NCBI GenBank assembly: GCA_937146805.1
Contig: CAKZRR010000032.1
Span: 1 to 64,000 of the forward strand
Length of the DNA: 64,000 nucleotides
Reading direction: 5' to 3'
From: an uncultured Owenweeksia sp.
GTDB taxonomy: Bacteria > Bacteroidota > Bacteroidia > Flavobacteriales > Schleiferiaceae
Shown here: piece after piece, positions 20,040-28,455 of the stretch
Position numbering within the stretch: position 1 is the first letter of the stretch
How the letters are laid out: every line of letters begins with the position of its first letter
The notes under the pieces: generated by a model
Databases searched by the model: none
Told to the model about the DNA's origin: nothing
What the model saw: the letters and a program-made list of their open reading frames with translations, nothing else
Made by a program: the position numbers and the translations under genes

Positions 20040-21089
20040 TTATATATCAAGGTTATCTTCTGACATGACCTCAGCAAATGCACTGTAAAGGTCGGAAACC
20101 TGATTTGCTTCAAACGGTACACTTTCATTATTCATGAAGGTAACTGACGTGCGATCTGCACCCGCTCTTGCAACTTTCAAACGATAGTCACCTTTCTTTA
20201 GTAACTCTTTATCGCTTGAGAATAAACCATCCCACCAACTACCTTGATCACCATTGTAAGTGACAAATAATAGGCCGTTTGATTTATCTAAATCTTTAAC
20301 GTCAAAACCAAGTTTACGCAGTACTAACAGCATTCTTGGCCACGCTACATCATACTTAGCTTCTACGATATACGCCGCATCACCATCGGCATTAAAGCCC
20401 ATCTCGGTATTGATACCCTGACGGATACGAGCAATTCTTCGTGTCTCTGCTAGCTGAATTTGGTACTCATAGTGACCAATAACTTGGTTCAACACCTCAA
20501 CTTCTTCGCGACGTTCTTCCATTGAAGAGACTTCTGCAACCACATCGTTGCCCAATGTTTGCATATAGTCCTTTAATTCAACAGTAAGCGCAGCACTACG
20601 GCCGTGAGGTTTAACGTCTAAGCTGAATTCAAAACGTCGACCGATTTCGCTTTCTTCATCTATAAAGCTATACCAAGGACCTTCGACTTCTTTAGTTATC
20701 ACCATCCAGTCAGTAACCAGCACTTTCTCTTCTGGACTAAAGCTATCTACACCAATACCTTGTTCATCTAAGAAACTTAAAAGCGAGTTCCAAATTGCTC
20801 TACTCAACGGTTGGCTATCGTCAACCTGGTCAAACCAGATAGTCGCTGAGCTTTTACCCTCTTCAATGTGGGAGCCAGTTACTAATGGTAAAACAAGCGC
20901 AGGCGAACGAACCATCAAAGATTTGCCCACTAGCTTCGGGTCGGCCTCTTGGCCTAAGTCAGGTAATGCAAAATCACGAGAAAAAGCAGGTGCATCTAAA
21001 TCAGAAGGTACTTTTAGCGATTCTTGTTCTTTAGTTTTTAAGTATTCGTAGCTGCCAGACGCGGTTTTTCTATCTATTTGGGAGTCGTA
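20040..21089 (-). CDS. bamC: Outer membrane assembly lipoprotein BamC, 5'-truncated
   Basis: BamC (NlpB) is a periplasm-facing lipoprotein of the BAM complex that folds beta-barrel proteins. The track shows only the part from an internal ATG (20930). The same frame remains open to 21089 and reads DSQIDRKTASGSYEYLKTKE then VPSDLDAPAF, matching the start of mature BamC. The signal peptide and lipobox cysteine that should come next are missing; the frame meets a stop at 21090-21092 in unrelated sequence. So the gene is cut at a sequence join, not naturally short. Two helix-grip domains remain. Operon with purC. Confidence 0.88.
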   Translation of the reverse strand, partial: YDSQIDRKTASGSYEYLKTKEQESLKVPSDLDAPAFSRDFALPDLGQEADPKLVGKSLMVRSPALVLPLVTGSHIEEGKSSATIWFDQVDDSQPLSRAIWNSLLSFLDEQGIGVDSFSPEEKVLVTDWMVITKEVEGPWYSFIDEESEIGRRFEFSLDVKPHGRSAALTVELKDYMQTLGNDVVAEVSSMEERREEVEVLNQVIGHYEYQIQLAETRRIARIRQGINTEMGFNADGDAAYIVEAKYDVAWPRMLLVLRKLGFDVKDLDKSNGLLFVTYNGDQGSWWDGLFSSDKELLKKGDYRLKVARAGADRTSVTFMNNESVPFEANQVSDLYSAFAEVMSEDNLDI

Positions 21090-21095
21090 TTATTC
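21080..21095. other. Chimeric join 1: gammaproteobacterial bamC to Bacteroidota-type DNA
   Basis: The bamC frame is lost here, about 25 codons from its expected start. Beyond it the sequence becomes A/T-rich with Bacteroidota-type genes and without Shine-Dalgarno sequences. No transposase, integrase, tRNA or repeat marks the position. Most likely an assembly or cloning chimera. Confidence 0.85.
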
Positions 21096-21184
21096 TTAAA
21101 CTTATTTATGTTTTTTAGAGGGCGTAGAAAATCTAAAATATCTGCGCAAAACACTTTAAAAGTAGTCACTCCAAACGCTGAGTA

Positions 21185-21835
21185 ATGAAAAAGATCGTTA
21201 TCGCAGGAGGCAGTGGTTTTATAGGGATGCACCTGGCCCAATTCTTTACCGCAAAGGGATATCAAGTTATCGTTTTAACCCGAAAACTCAATCCACACGA
21301 CAACGATATCATATATCAGTATTGGGATGGTCAACATCTGGGTGAATGGGTTTCTGCACTGGAAGGTGCAGAAACCTTAATTAATTTGAGTGGTAAATCT
21401 GTAGATTGTAGATACACCAATAGAAATAAAGCGGAAATACTTAGCTCAAGAATTCAACCCACTCAAGTATTAGGGAAAGCCATAAAATCTTTAAAACATG
21501 CACCCAAATTGTGGATCAACGCGAGTACAGCCACCATTTACAAACATTCTATTTATAAAGCCATGACGGAATCAAATGGGGATATTGGAAATGATTTCTC
21601 CATGAGCGTGGCCCAAGCATGGGAAAAAGAATTCTTTAAATGCCACACGCCTCAAACCCGAAAAGTAGCCACTCGTGTTTCTTTGGTGCTCGGTGCCAAC
21701 GATGGGGTTTATCCTGTACTCAAAAGACTTGCGCAATTTAGACTGGGTGGATCTCATGGAAATGGCCTGCAAAAATTTGCTTGGATTCATATCCAAGATT
21801 TACTTCAGGTTTTTGATTTTATCATTCAAAACGAC
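21185..21835 (+). CDS. TIGR01777-type NAD-dependent epimerase, 3'-truncated
   Basis: N-terminal about 217 residues of a YfcH/TIGR01777 extended SDR protein: Rossmann motif [14 protein letters not shown] at residues 6-19, [22 protein letters not shown], and the late [10 protein letters not shown] motif. The family then has a further C-terminal part of about 80 residues (DUF1731), which is absent. Instead the frame runs into RpoC sequence at about residue 216 (QNDWIF). The ORF in the track is therefore an artificial fusion. No Shine-Dalgarno is present, and composition is Bacteroidota-like. Confidence 0.85.
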
Positions 21836-21842
21836 TGGATTT
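21826..21842. other. Chimeric join 2: epimerase fused in frame to rpoC 3' end
   Basis: At about residue 216 of the track ORF the homology changes from epimerase to RNA polymerase beta'. The tripeptide NDW belongs equally well to both sides (epimerase IIQND; RpoC EENDxI), suggesting a short microhomology at the join. Confidence 0.85.
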
Positions 21843-22279
21843 TTGACAAGAAGGTGGTAACGGAGCCAGGAGAATCTGAAAATTTAAAAGCAGGTCAAAT
21901 TGTATCGGCTCGTAAATTAAGAGATGAAAACTCCTTGTTACGTAGGGCTGATAAAACCTTGGTAGAAGCTAGAGACGCGCAGCCAGCAACGGCTAAGCCT
22001 ATCTTACAAGGTATTACAAGAGCCTCGCTTCAAACTAAGTCGTTCATCTCTGCAGCTTCTTTCCAAGAAACTACTAAAGTGTTAAACGAAGCCGCTGTAA
22101 ACGGTAAGCGTGATTACTTAGAAGGCCTAAAAGAAAATGTAATTGTAGGACATAAGATTCCAGCTGGTACGGGATTAAAAACCTACGAAAACATTATTGT
22201 AGGCTCACAAGAGGATTACGACCGATTAAGAGCTAGAGAAGTAGCGACTGAGTTGGAAGAAGAAGACGTAAAAAGCTAG
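21836..22279 (+). CDS. rpoC: RNA polymerase beta' subunit, C-terminal fragment
   Basis: The last roughly 147 residues of a Bacteroidota-type RpoC. Seen: DPG-like [38 protein letters not shown], and the near-universal [20 protein letters not shown] and [17 protein letters not shown]. About 1,280 N-terminal residues, including the catalytic NADFDGD site, are missing because the sequence is joined to another gene at 21,836. The following DUF3467 gene, six bases away, is the expected Bacteroidota neighbour, so the fragment is native to piece C. Confidence 0.93.
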   Translation, partial: WIFDKKVVTEPGESENLKAGQIVSARKLRDENSLLRRADKTLVEARDAQPATAKPILQGITRASLQTKSFISAASFQETTKVLNEAAVNGKRDYLEGLKENVIVGHKIPAGTGLKTYENIIVGSQEDYDRLRAREVATELEEEDVKS

Positions 22280-22285
22280 AAGAGT

Positions 22286-22609
22286 ATGAGCAACGATGCT
22301 AACAATACCCCTAAAGAAGGACAGTTAAACGTAGAGCTTAGTGAGGAAGTAGCCGAAGGAACCTATTCCAATTTGGCTATTATTAATCACTCGCCTAGTG
22401 AGTTTGTATTGGATTTTATTAAAGTGATGCCGGGGGTACCCAAGGCCAAAGTAAAATCGCGTATTGTGCTAACACCACAACATGCCAAACGATTTTTACG
22501 CGCCTTAACGGACAATGTGGCTCGCTTTGAAGGCCAGCATGGCGAAATTCAAGATGTGGAGCAACCCAATATTCCTTTAAATTTTGGAGGACCTACTGGG
22601 CAGGCTTAG
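22286..22609 (+). CDS. DUF3467 domain protein
   Basis: Small acidic protein of 107 residues with the DUF3467 signature: YSNLAIINHSPSEFVLDF, MPGVPKAKVKSRIVLTPQHAKRFLRAL and an N-terminal extension. Function unknown. In Bacteroidota it commonly lies directly after rpoC, as here, suggesting co-transcription with the rpoBC operon. Followed by a strong terminator. Confidence 0.9.
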   Translation: MSNDANNTPKEGQLNVELSEEVAEGTYSNLAIINHSPSEFVLDFIKVMPGVPKAKVKSRIVLTPQHAKRFLRALTDNVARFEGQHGEIQDVEQPNIPLNFGGPTGQA

Positions 22610-22617
22610 TTAAAGAA

Positions 22618-22681
22618 GCTAGACTTTAGATACTAGACATTAAGAACCCTGATTAGCGAAAGCTGGTCAGGGTTTTTTTAT
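22618..22681 (+). terminator. Rho-independent terminator, repeat copy 1
   Basis: Hairpin with arms AACCCTGA (22645-22652) and TCAGGGTT (22667-22674), extended inward by T-G wobbles and AGC/GCT around a GAAA tetraloop, then a T-run. It terminates rpoC-DUF3467. The preceding CTAGACTTTAGATACTAGAC block is repeated at the two later copies. Confidence 0.9.
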
Positions 22682-22829
22682 TGTGGTTTTTGGCAGCAAA
22701 GTGGGGTTTCATTTTAGGATTTTCATTTCTATTTGGGAATAAGTGTATATTCAAAAATACTGATTGTTAGTAGTTTGTAATAACGGCATGCTATTTAACT
22801 GGATAGAGTTGTAACCAAATTTTATACTT

Positions 22830-23207
22830 ATGAAAAGCAAAGTATTTATTGCTGCTGTGGCAGTATTGGCGTTGGTTTCCTGCGCTAAAAAAGAATCACA
22901 AGTGGGTGCAGGCTCTAATGTGGGTTCTTTCTCCGAAATTAAAACGCCAATGGGTTTTGATTTTTCGAGTACCCAAACTATTACTGTACAACTACCCAAG
23001 CACGAAGGAGTAGCTCCTGGCACTAGATCGATTATTACGATTGAAGATGCGGAAGGCAATGCCCTTTTAAAGTACAATGCAGATCTTTCTCAAGAGACAA
23101 CCTTACCACTGGAATTACCAGCCACTACAGATGAGCTGTTTTATACCAGTACTTCGGGTTTAAGAGAAACGATTAAAATTTCGAACAAAATAGCCACCTT
23201 TAAATAA
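22830..23207 (+). CDS. Small lipoprotein paired with LruC protein (copy 1)
   Basis: 125 residues with a lipoprotein signal peptide (lipobox VSCAKK). The N-terminal half (CAKKESQVGAGS, SFSEIKTPMGFDFSSTQ) is almost the same as in copy 2, whereas the C-terminal half differs. One beta-sandwich-like domain is likely. No known family recognised. It lies 8 bp before the LruC gene, and the pair is repeated, so the two products probably act together at the outer membrane. Function unknown. Confidence 0.75.
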   Translation: MKSKVFIAAVAVLALVSCAKKESQVGAGSNVGSFSEIKTPMGFDFSSTQTITVQLPKHEGVAPGTRSIITIEDAEGNALLKYNADLSQETTLPLELPATTDELFYTSTSGLRETIKISNKIATFK

Positions 23208-23215
23208 AACCTAAC

Positions 23216-24622
23216 ATGAAAAATACAGTTAAACTTTTTGCAGTTGTGCTCCTATTTTCATTAGGATACACAACTAAGGCGCAATTTCATCACGATTTCT
23301 CTCTAAGCAGTACTATCGAAGACTATAGTTCTAATTGGTATTCAGACGATGCGGGGTGTTTTTTACGATCTATTAAGAATGGCGCGGATCATATTTATTA
23401 CTATGATTTAAGCGTGGATGGTGTGAGGAACGCGGGAAGCTCACTAGTTGTTCGTACTCCAGTAATGAGTTTCAATGGTAACTTTGATATTACTATTGAA
23501 TACACATTTGCGTCCTCAAGTTCTTTCACAGTTTGGACAAACTTTGCGGTGCCCCCGGGGCCATCAAGTTGGACGAATGGTGATTATACGTATAATGTTC
23601 CTGGTACTAATGGCGCTAGGTCATCCTATACAATTAGGTCCAGTTCACTTACAGGAAGTTATCGTCCTTTAATTCAGTGTTTACAAGCAGGTGTTATTAT
23701 TCACTCTATAACCATTACTAATGTAGTTTACGCACCGGGTCCTGGTTGTTCAGTAACCAATGGCGGTGGCTGTACGGATAGTGATACCGATGGAGTATGT
23801 GATGATGCGGATGATTTTCCAAATGATCCAGACAAAGCCTTTAGCGCTGTAATGCCACAAAAGAACTGGATGTATGAAGATTTATATCCTAATTACGGAG
23901 ATTTTGATTTTAACGATTTGGTAGTATCATCAGAAAGAGAAGTGATTACCGATGCCGATAACATTTTACGTGTGTTAAAGGTAAAAGCCACTGTATCTGC
24001 TGCTGGTGCTGCCATTAGCCAAGGTTGGGCCTTAGAGCTTAAAGGCATTAGCCCAAGCGATGTACTAAGTGTAAACGGTAACAGCCTTACGGAAGGTGTA
24101 TTGGTTATGGGTGCCAACGGTACTGAGAATGGCCAAACCAATGCCGTAATCCCGATGTTTGATAATTTCAAAACGATAAGTAACAACAACGGAAGCCAGT
24201 TTTTAAACACGGTTAAAACCGATGCGATGGGTACCAGTACACCAGTTGAAGTAGTAATTGAGTTTGCTAAGGGAAGTGAGTTAGGTCGCGAAGATTTGGA
24301 CTTTAACTTCTTCTCTTTTAGAACGAATGACCGTGGTCATGAGATACATGAAATGGGCTTTACCCCAACCGATTTAGCCAACAATGCTTTATTTGGTACG
24401 GGTAAAGATGCTACCGATTTAAACAATGGTGCTTCTTATGTATCAGTAGATGGTTTTCCATGGGCTATTTCAAGTATGGGAGGTGATTATGCTATCGAAA
24501 AAGTAGACATGGTACAGGGCTTTTTAAAGTTTGCGGCTTGGGCTCAAAGTGGAGGTGTATCTTTTCAAGATTGGCACACCAACATGAGTGGTACCTACCG
24601 TAATGCGGCTAATATTTATTAG
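23216..24622 (+). CDS. Secreted LruC/DUF4842 domain protein (copy 1)
   Basis: 468 residues. Signal peptide to about residue 22 (TTKAQ). A variable beta-rich domain (about 23-180) resembles adhesin or lectin-like folds but has no firm match. Next comes a calcium-binding, thrombospondin-type-3-like stretch (DSDTDGVCDDADDFPNDPDKA), then the LruC/DUF4842 domain with the WMYEDLYPNYGDFDFNDLVV hallmark and an FxLxN-type C-terminus. Named after leptospiral LruC; role unknown. No T9SS sorting domain is visible. The C-terminal 260 residues are nearly identical to copy 2. Confidence 0.85.
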   Translation: MKNTVKLFAVVLLFSLGYTTKAQFHHDFSLSSTIEDYSSNWYSDDAGCFLRSIKNGADHIYYYDLSVDGVRNAGSSLVVRTPVMSFNGNFDITIEYTFASSSSFTVWTNFAVPPGPSSWTNGDYTYNVPGTNGARSSYTIRSSSLTGSYRPLIQCLQAGVIIHSITITNVVYAPGPGCSVTNGGGCTDSDTDGVCDDADDFPNDPDKAFSAVMPQKNWMYEDLYPNYGDFDFNDLVVSSEREVITDADNILRVLKVKATVSAAGAAISQGWALELKGISPSDVLSVNGNSLTEGVLVMGANGTENGQTNAVIPMFDNFKTISNNNGSQFLNTVKTDAMGTSTPVEVVIEFAKGSELGREDLDFNFFSFRTNDRGHEIHEMGFTPTDLANNALFGTGKDATDLNNGASYVSVDGFPWAISSMGGDYAIEKVDMVQGFLKFAAWAQSGGVSFQDWHTNMSGTYRNAANIY

Positions 24623-24633
24623 TACTAGATATT

Positions 24634-24700
24634 AGAAGCTAGACTTTAGATACTAGACATTAAGAACCCTGATTGGCGAAAGTTGGTCAGGGTTTTTTTT
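24634..24700 (+). terminator. Rho-independent terminator, repeat copy 2
   Basis: Same hairpin as copy 1: AACCCTGA (24665-24672) and TCAGGGTT with a GAAA loop and an eight-T run. It closes unit 1. The preceding CTAGACTTTAGATACTAGAC block is the same. Confidence 0.9.
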
Positions 24701-24847
24701 GTGGATTTCAGCCTCAAAGTGAGGTTTCATTTTAGGATATTTATTTCTGTTTGGGAATACTTCCTATATTAAAAATACTGATAATGAATGTCTTATGTGA
24801 ATGGCACGTTATTTAGCCTAGTACGGATGTATACAAATTTCTTACTC

Positions 24848-25231
24848 ATGAAAACCAAATTATTTATTGCGGTATTTGCCGTGTTAGCTTTATCATCTTG
24901 CGCTAAAAAAGAATCGCAAGTGGGCGCAGGTTCCCATGTAGATTCTTTTACCGAAATTAAAACGCCAGCAGGCTTTAATTTTTCGAGTACTCAGACCATC
25001 ATTTTTAAGGTGCCGGCCATTCCAAATATGCCGCCTAAAGCGATGTCTTTAGTTACTATTGAAAATGCCAAGGGGATAACACTTTTAAAGTACAATGTAG
25101 ATTTAGCTATAGGTTTAGAAATGCCTTTAACGATAACAGCGGGTACTAAAGAGTTATTTTTAGTACGTGCAGATGGCAGTAAACAAGCTTTGGAAATTTC
25201 AGGAAATGAACTAACGCTAAACTCTATTTAA
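24848..25231 (+). CDS. Small lipoprotein paired with LruC protein (copy 2)
   Basis: 127 residues from the ATG at 24848 (MKTKLFIAV), which corresponds to copy 1; the track's start 20 codons upstream is not supported. Lipobox SSCAKK. N-terminal half as in copy 1 (KKESQVGAGSHVDSFTEIKTP), C-terminal half divergent. It is separated from the second LruC gene by one base, so translation is likely coupled. Function unknown. Confidence 0.75.
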   Translation: MKTKLFIAVFAVLALSSCAKKESQVGAGSHVDSFTEIKTPAGFNFSSTQTIIFKVPAIPNMPPKAMSLVTIENAKGITLLKYNVDLAIGLEMPLTITAGTKELFLVRADGSKQALEISGNELTLNSI

Positions 25232-25232
25232 G

Positions 25233-26636
25233 ATGAAAAGTTTAAAATTAATTTTAAGTGCGGTTTTGGCGATTAGTTTAGGCGCTGAAACCAATGGGCA
25301 GTTTAGTGATGACTTTAGTACACCGACTTCCTTTGTGAATTTTACGCCACCTTACATTTCAACGCATGCGGGTTGTTATCAACGTATTGGGCAGAATAGG
25401 TTTGGTGTTTACGATGCTAACACACAGGCATTTGTGGCCTCAAGTAATTTATACCTTATGACGCCAGTTGTAGATTTTAAACCTAATTGGACGGTTGAAT
25501 TAGACATTAGCGCAGCCAGTTACCCCTATTCTGATATTTTCACGTTTTACATTATTAGTCCTCAAGGCGGCTTTATTGATATTCCGGTTAGTGTTAATAT
25601 TACCAGAAGAGATACTATTGTAATAACAGATCAAATGTTTACGTCTGCTAATAGAGCGTATCGAGGCATGGGAAGACCCTATTTAGCCCTTTTACGAGGG
25701 CCTGTAGCTTTACATACTCTTGATATGAGTAATGTCATCTATTCTCCAGGGCCTAATTGCACGGTAGTTAGTACTGGGGGAGGCTGTGCCGATGCTGATG
25801 CTGATGGGGCCTGTGACGATGTAGATGATTATCCGAATGATCCAGACAAAGCGTACAGCTCTATGCTACCGCAAATGAACTGGATGTATGAGGATTTATA
25901 TCCTAACTACGGAGATTTTGATTTTAATGATATGGTAATTTCATCTGAAAGAGAAATGATTACGGATGCGGATAACATTTTACGTGTATTAAAGGTAAAA
26001 GCCACTGTGTCTGCTGCGGGTGCTGCCATTAGCCAAGGTTGGGCCTTAGAGCTTAAAGGTATTAGCGCTAGCGATGTACTAAGTGTAAACGGTAACAGCC
26101 TTACTGAGGGTGTACTAACTATGAACGCCAATGGTACCGAGAATGGTCAAACCAATGCAGTAATCCCGATGTTTGATAATTTCAAAACGATAAGTAACAA
26201 CAACGGAAGCCAGTTTTTAAACACGGTTAAAGCTGATGCCATTGGTAGCAGTACTCCTTTAGAAGTAGTGATTGAGTTTTCTAAAAACAGCGATTTATCT
26301 GTAAGAGATTTAGATTATAACTTCTTTTCTTTTAGAACAAACGATCGTGGTCATGAGATACATGAAATGGGCTTTACGCCAACCGATTTAGCCAACAATG
26401 CTTTGTTTGGCACGGGTAAAGATGCTACCGATTTAAACAACGGAGCATCGTATGTATCAGTAGATGGTTTTCCATGGGCTATTTCAAGTATGGGAGGTGA
26501 TTATGCTATCGAAAAAGTAGATATGGTACAAGCCTTTTTAAAGTTTGCGGCTTGGGCTCAAAGTGGCGGTGTTTCTTTTCAAGATTGGCACACCAACATG
26601 AGTGCTACCTACCGTAATGCGGCTAATATTTATTAG
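25233..26636 (+). CDS. Secreted LruC/DUF4842 domain protein (copy 2)
   Basis: 467 residues with the same layout as copy 1: signal peptide, variable N-domain (about 23-180), DADADGACDDVDDYPNDPDKA calcium-binding stretch, LruC domain with WMYEDLYPNYGDFDFNDMVI. The N-domain shares little with copy 1; the C-domain is almost identical even at nucleotide level (for example the GCCATTAGCCAAGGTTGGGC stretch). This pattern points to gene conversion or strong constraint on the LruC part and diversification of the exposed part. Confidence 0.85.
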   Translation: MKSLKLILSAVLAISLGAETNGQFSDDFSTPTSFVNFTPPYISTHAGCYQRIGQNRFGVYDANTQAFVASSNLYLMTPVVDFKPNWTVELDISAASYPYSDIFTFYIISPQGGFIDIPVSVNITRRDTIVITDQMFTSANRAYRGMGRPYLALLRGPVALHTLDMSNVIYSPGPNCTVVSTGGGCADADADGACDDVDDYPNDPDKAYSSMLPQMNWMYEDLYPNYGDFDFNDMVISSEREMITDADNILRVLKVKATVSAAGAAISQGWALELKGISASDVLSVNGNSLTEGVLTMNANGTENGQTNAVIPMFDNFKTISNNNGSQFLNTVKADAIGSSTPLEVVIEFSKNSDLSVRDLDYNFFSFRTNDRGHEIHEMGFTPTDLANNALFGTGKDATDLNNGASYVSVDGFPWAISSMGGDYAIEKVDMVQAFLKFAAWAQSGGVSFQDWHTNMSATYRNAANIY

Positions 26637-26693
26637 TAGCTAGACTTTAGACATTAAGAACCCTGATTGGCGAAAGCGGATCAGGGTTTTTTT
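26637..26693 (+). terminator. Rho-independent terminator, repeat copy 3
   Basis: Third copy of the AACCCTGA...TCAGGGTT hairpin (26659-26688) with a T-run, ending unit 2. It is slightly diverged in the inner stem and lacks part of the TAGATACTAG block seen in the others. Confidence 0.88.
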
Positions 26694-26886
26694 GTGGTTT
26701 TTGGTATCGCAGGCTTTTGCTGAGATATTTTAATCGCAGTTTAGTGAAAACCTAGATTAAGTTGATTAAAGAAGACTTTTAGTGTTAATCGTTATATTTA
26801 AAGGTTTTAAAATAAGCTAAATACTCAAATACAAACCGTATTCAATTTAGGATATTTTTACACATTAAAACTAAAAATGGCTAAAA

Positions 26887-27381
26887 ATGGAGAACTTCAA
26901 TTGGACATCCTTTACCAAGAAAGTACCGATAAAATCAACTGTTTCGGAGCTATACAAAGCATGGACAGTTCCTAAAGAGATAGAGAAATGGTTTTTAAGC
27001 GAAGCACTTTATAAGCGAGCTAATGGGGAGGTGATTGCCAGTAATGAAAGTATTGCGGCAAACGACCGATATGAATGGTCTTGGTTTTTATACGAGACTA
27101 TAGAAAAGGGGAAAGTGCTAGAAGCCAATGGGGTAGATTGCTTGAAATTTACCTTTGCCGGAGATTGTATCGTAACTATTAGCCTTACCCAAAAGGAGGA
27201 GACAGTGATTGTAAGCCTCACGCAAAGTAATATTCCAACCGATAATCAATCGAAGAGAGGTATTAGAATTGGCTGTGATTCGGGTTGGTCCTTTTTTCTA
27301 GTTAACTTAAAATCGGTGTACGAGGGAGGCTTGGATTTACGGAATAAGGATGAAAGTTTAACGGGTATGTTAAACGACTAA
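26887..27381 (+). CDS. SRPBCC/AHSA1 domain protein
   Basis: 164 residues with the START-like AHSA1 fold: N-terminal KKVPIKSTVSELYKAWTVPKEIEKWF, a mid-protein acidic strand and the C-terminal long helix with GCDSGWSFFLVNLKSVYEGG. Cytosolic; family members bind hydrophobic ligands or assist Hsp90-like proteins, but no specific role can be assigned. A direct repeat CTAAAAATGG occurs twice at the start codon; the ATG at 26887 is the one in frame. Convergent with the broken T9SS gene. Confidence 0.82.
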   Translation: MENFNWTSFTKKVPIKSTVSELYKAWTVPKEIEKWFLSEALYKRANGEVIASNESIAANDRYEWSWFLYETIEKGKVLEANGVDCLKFTFAGDCIVTISLTQKEETVIVSLTQSNIPTDNQSKRGIRIGCDSGWSFFLVNLKSVYEGGLDLRNKDESLTGMLND

Positions 27382-27401
27382 GCACTTGCCCCAAATTAGA
27401 A

Positions 27402-28316
27402 CTAATCGCGCTCAACCACCAGTTTCTTAAAAACAACGTCTCCATTTTTAGAAGTGATTTTTAGGTTAAAGAACCCTGCGGGTAATTGGCTAATATCAAT
27501 ACGCTCTCCTTTAAACACGGTGATTTGATCAACGATTAACCCAGAGGAATTAATTATTTGAATGTGCTGAATTTGATTTAGAAAGCTGGTTTTTATTTCC
27601 ACGAAAGTGGAAGCAGGGTTAGGGAAAATGGATAATTGAATGTGATTGGTTTCTGGAGTACCAATGCCGTCACAAATGGAGTAACTGGGGTTTTGATACA
27701 ACTGTGTGCCAGAAGAGTCGAGTATGCAAATGACTTTAAGGTAAGGCCAATCAGAGTGGCATACTGCCGGAAGAATGGTTTCCATTCCAGCGCCCTGCAA
27801 ATTTCCTAATCCTTCAATCCAACTAAAGGGCACTTTTTTAGGGTTTCCACTCCAATCATGTTTAACATAAGCGGTAAAAAAGTACTCCGTTCTTGCTGTG
27901 TTTAGATTCGTGAAAATCGCTGTACTATCCAATGTATAGTAACCCGTATCTGTATTGCAACCAAAGGCAGCAGAATCGCCAACGGTTAAACCAAGGTTTA
28001 AGAATACGGAATCGCCAAAATTGGCACCACCGTTGGGATATTAATAGGTTAATGATGGCGCGGAAGTATCTTCATAAACGATGGCATCCAGTCGTTCGAA
28101 TTGCCCCTTATTATCCACGGTTACTAACTTTTTCATGATTGTACCTTTAAACAAAGTATCACCGTTAAATTCTTGATAATACATTCTGTGCAAAGGATTT
28201 AGCATGTTTGGATGCAGGTACTGGTTCCAACGCCTACCTTCTACAGCTGTTGGTTGGTATTGGGCGCTGCTAATAAAAACGAAAAAGAAGAATAGAGAGG
28301 ATAATACTGTTTTCAT
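27402..28316 (-). pseudogene. T9SS cargo protein gene interrupted by an in-frame stop
   Basis: Two track ORFs (28041-28316 and 27402-27932) lie in one continuous frame, separated by a single TAA at 28041-28043; the 36 codons between (YPNGGANFGDSVF, then LTVGDSAAFGC) are open. The whole would be about 304 residues: signal peptide (ISSAQ), an unassigned domain, then a C-terminal type A sorting domain (SIFPNPASTFVEI ... FKKLVVERD). It would be exported by the type IX system. The stop is either a real nonsense mutation or a base error (TAT/TAA difference). Confidence 0.85.
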
Positions 28317-28455
28317 AATGAGGGACTTAAAAAGGGCTTTTCAAAAGTAAGGGAAATAGTCCAATGTTGTGAGTTGATGTAAAAATGGACTGAAACAAAG
28401 TACATAAGCTGATAACCATCATATTTTGAAAAGATGGGGCGCTTTACTTTTGAGT

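Larger units (their letters stand above)
22618..24633 (+). repeat. Tandem duplication, unit 1
   Basis: About 2 kb unit: terminator block, AT-rich leader (with shared GGTTTCATTTTAGGAT), lipoprotein gene, LruC gene. It is repeated directly at 24634-26640. A third terminator copy closes the array, as expected if recombination between flanking terminator repeats produced the duplication. Confidence 0.85.
24634..26640 (+). repeat. Tandem duplication, unit 2
   Basis: Direct repeat of unit 1 with the same gene content and order. Leader sequences align (AGGTTTCATTTTAGGAT, TTTGGGAATA, AAAAATACTGAT), as do lipoprotein 5' ends and LruC 3' ends. The middle is diverged. Confidence 0.85.

Noticed and set aside
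20040-20930. bamC starting at the track ATG (20930)
   Set aside because: The frame is open to 21089 with recognisable mature BamC sequence; the internal ATG would delete conserved residues.
21080-21840. Lateral transfer or a genomic island explaining the change of organism
   Set aside because: No integrase, transposase, tRNA or direct repeats at either side, and three housekeeping-type genes (bamC, epimerase, rpoC) are cut at the joins. A chimera is simpler.
22618-26693. CRISPR-like or insertion-sequence explanation for the repeated terminator blocks
   Set aside because: Only three copies about 2 kb apart, with genes in between; no transposase and no regular short spacers.
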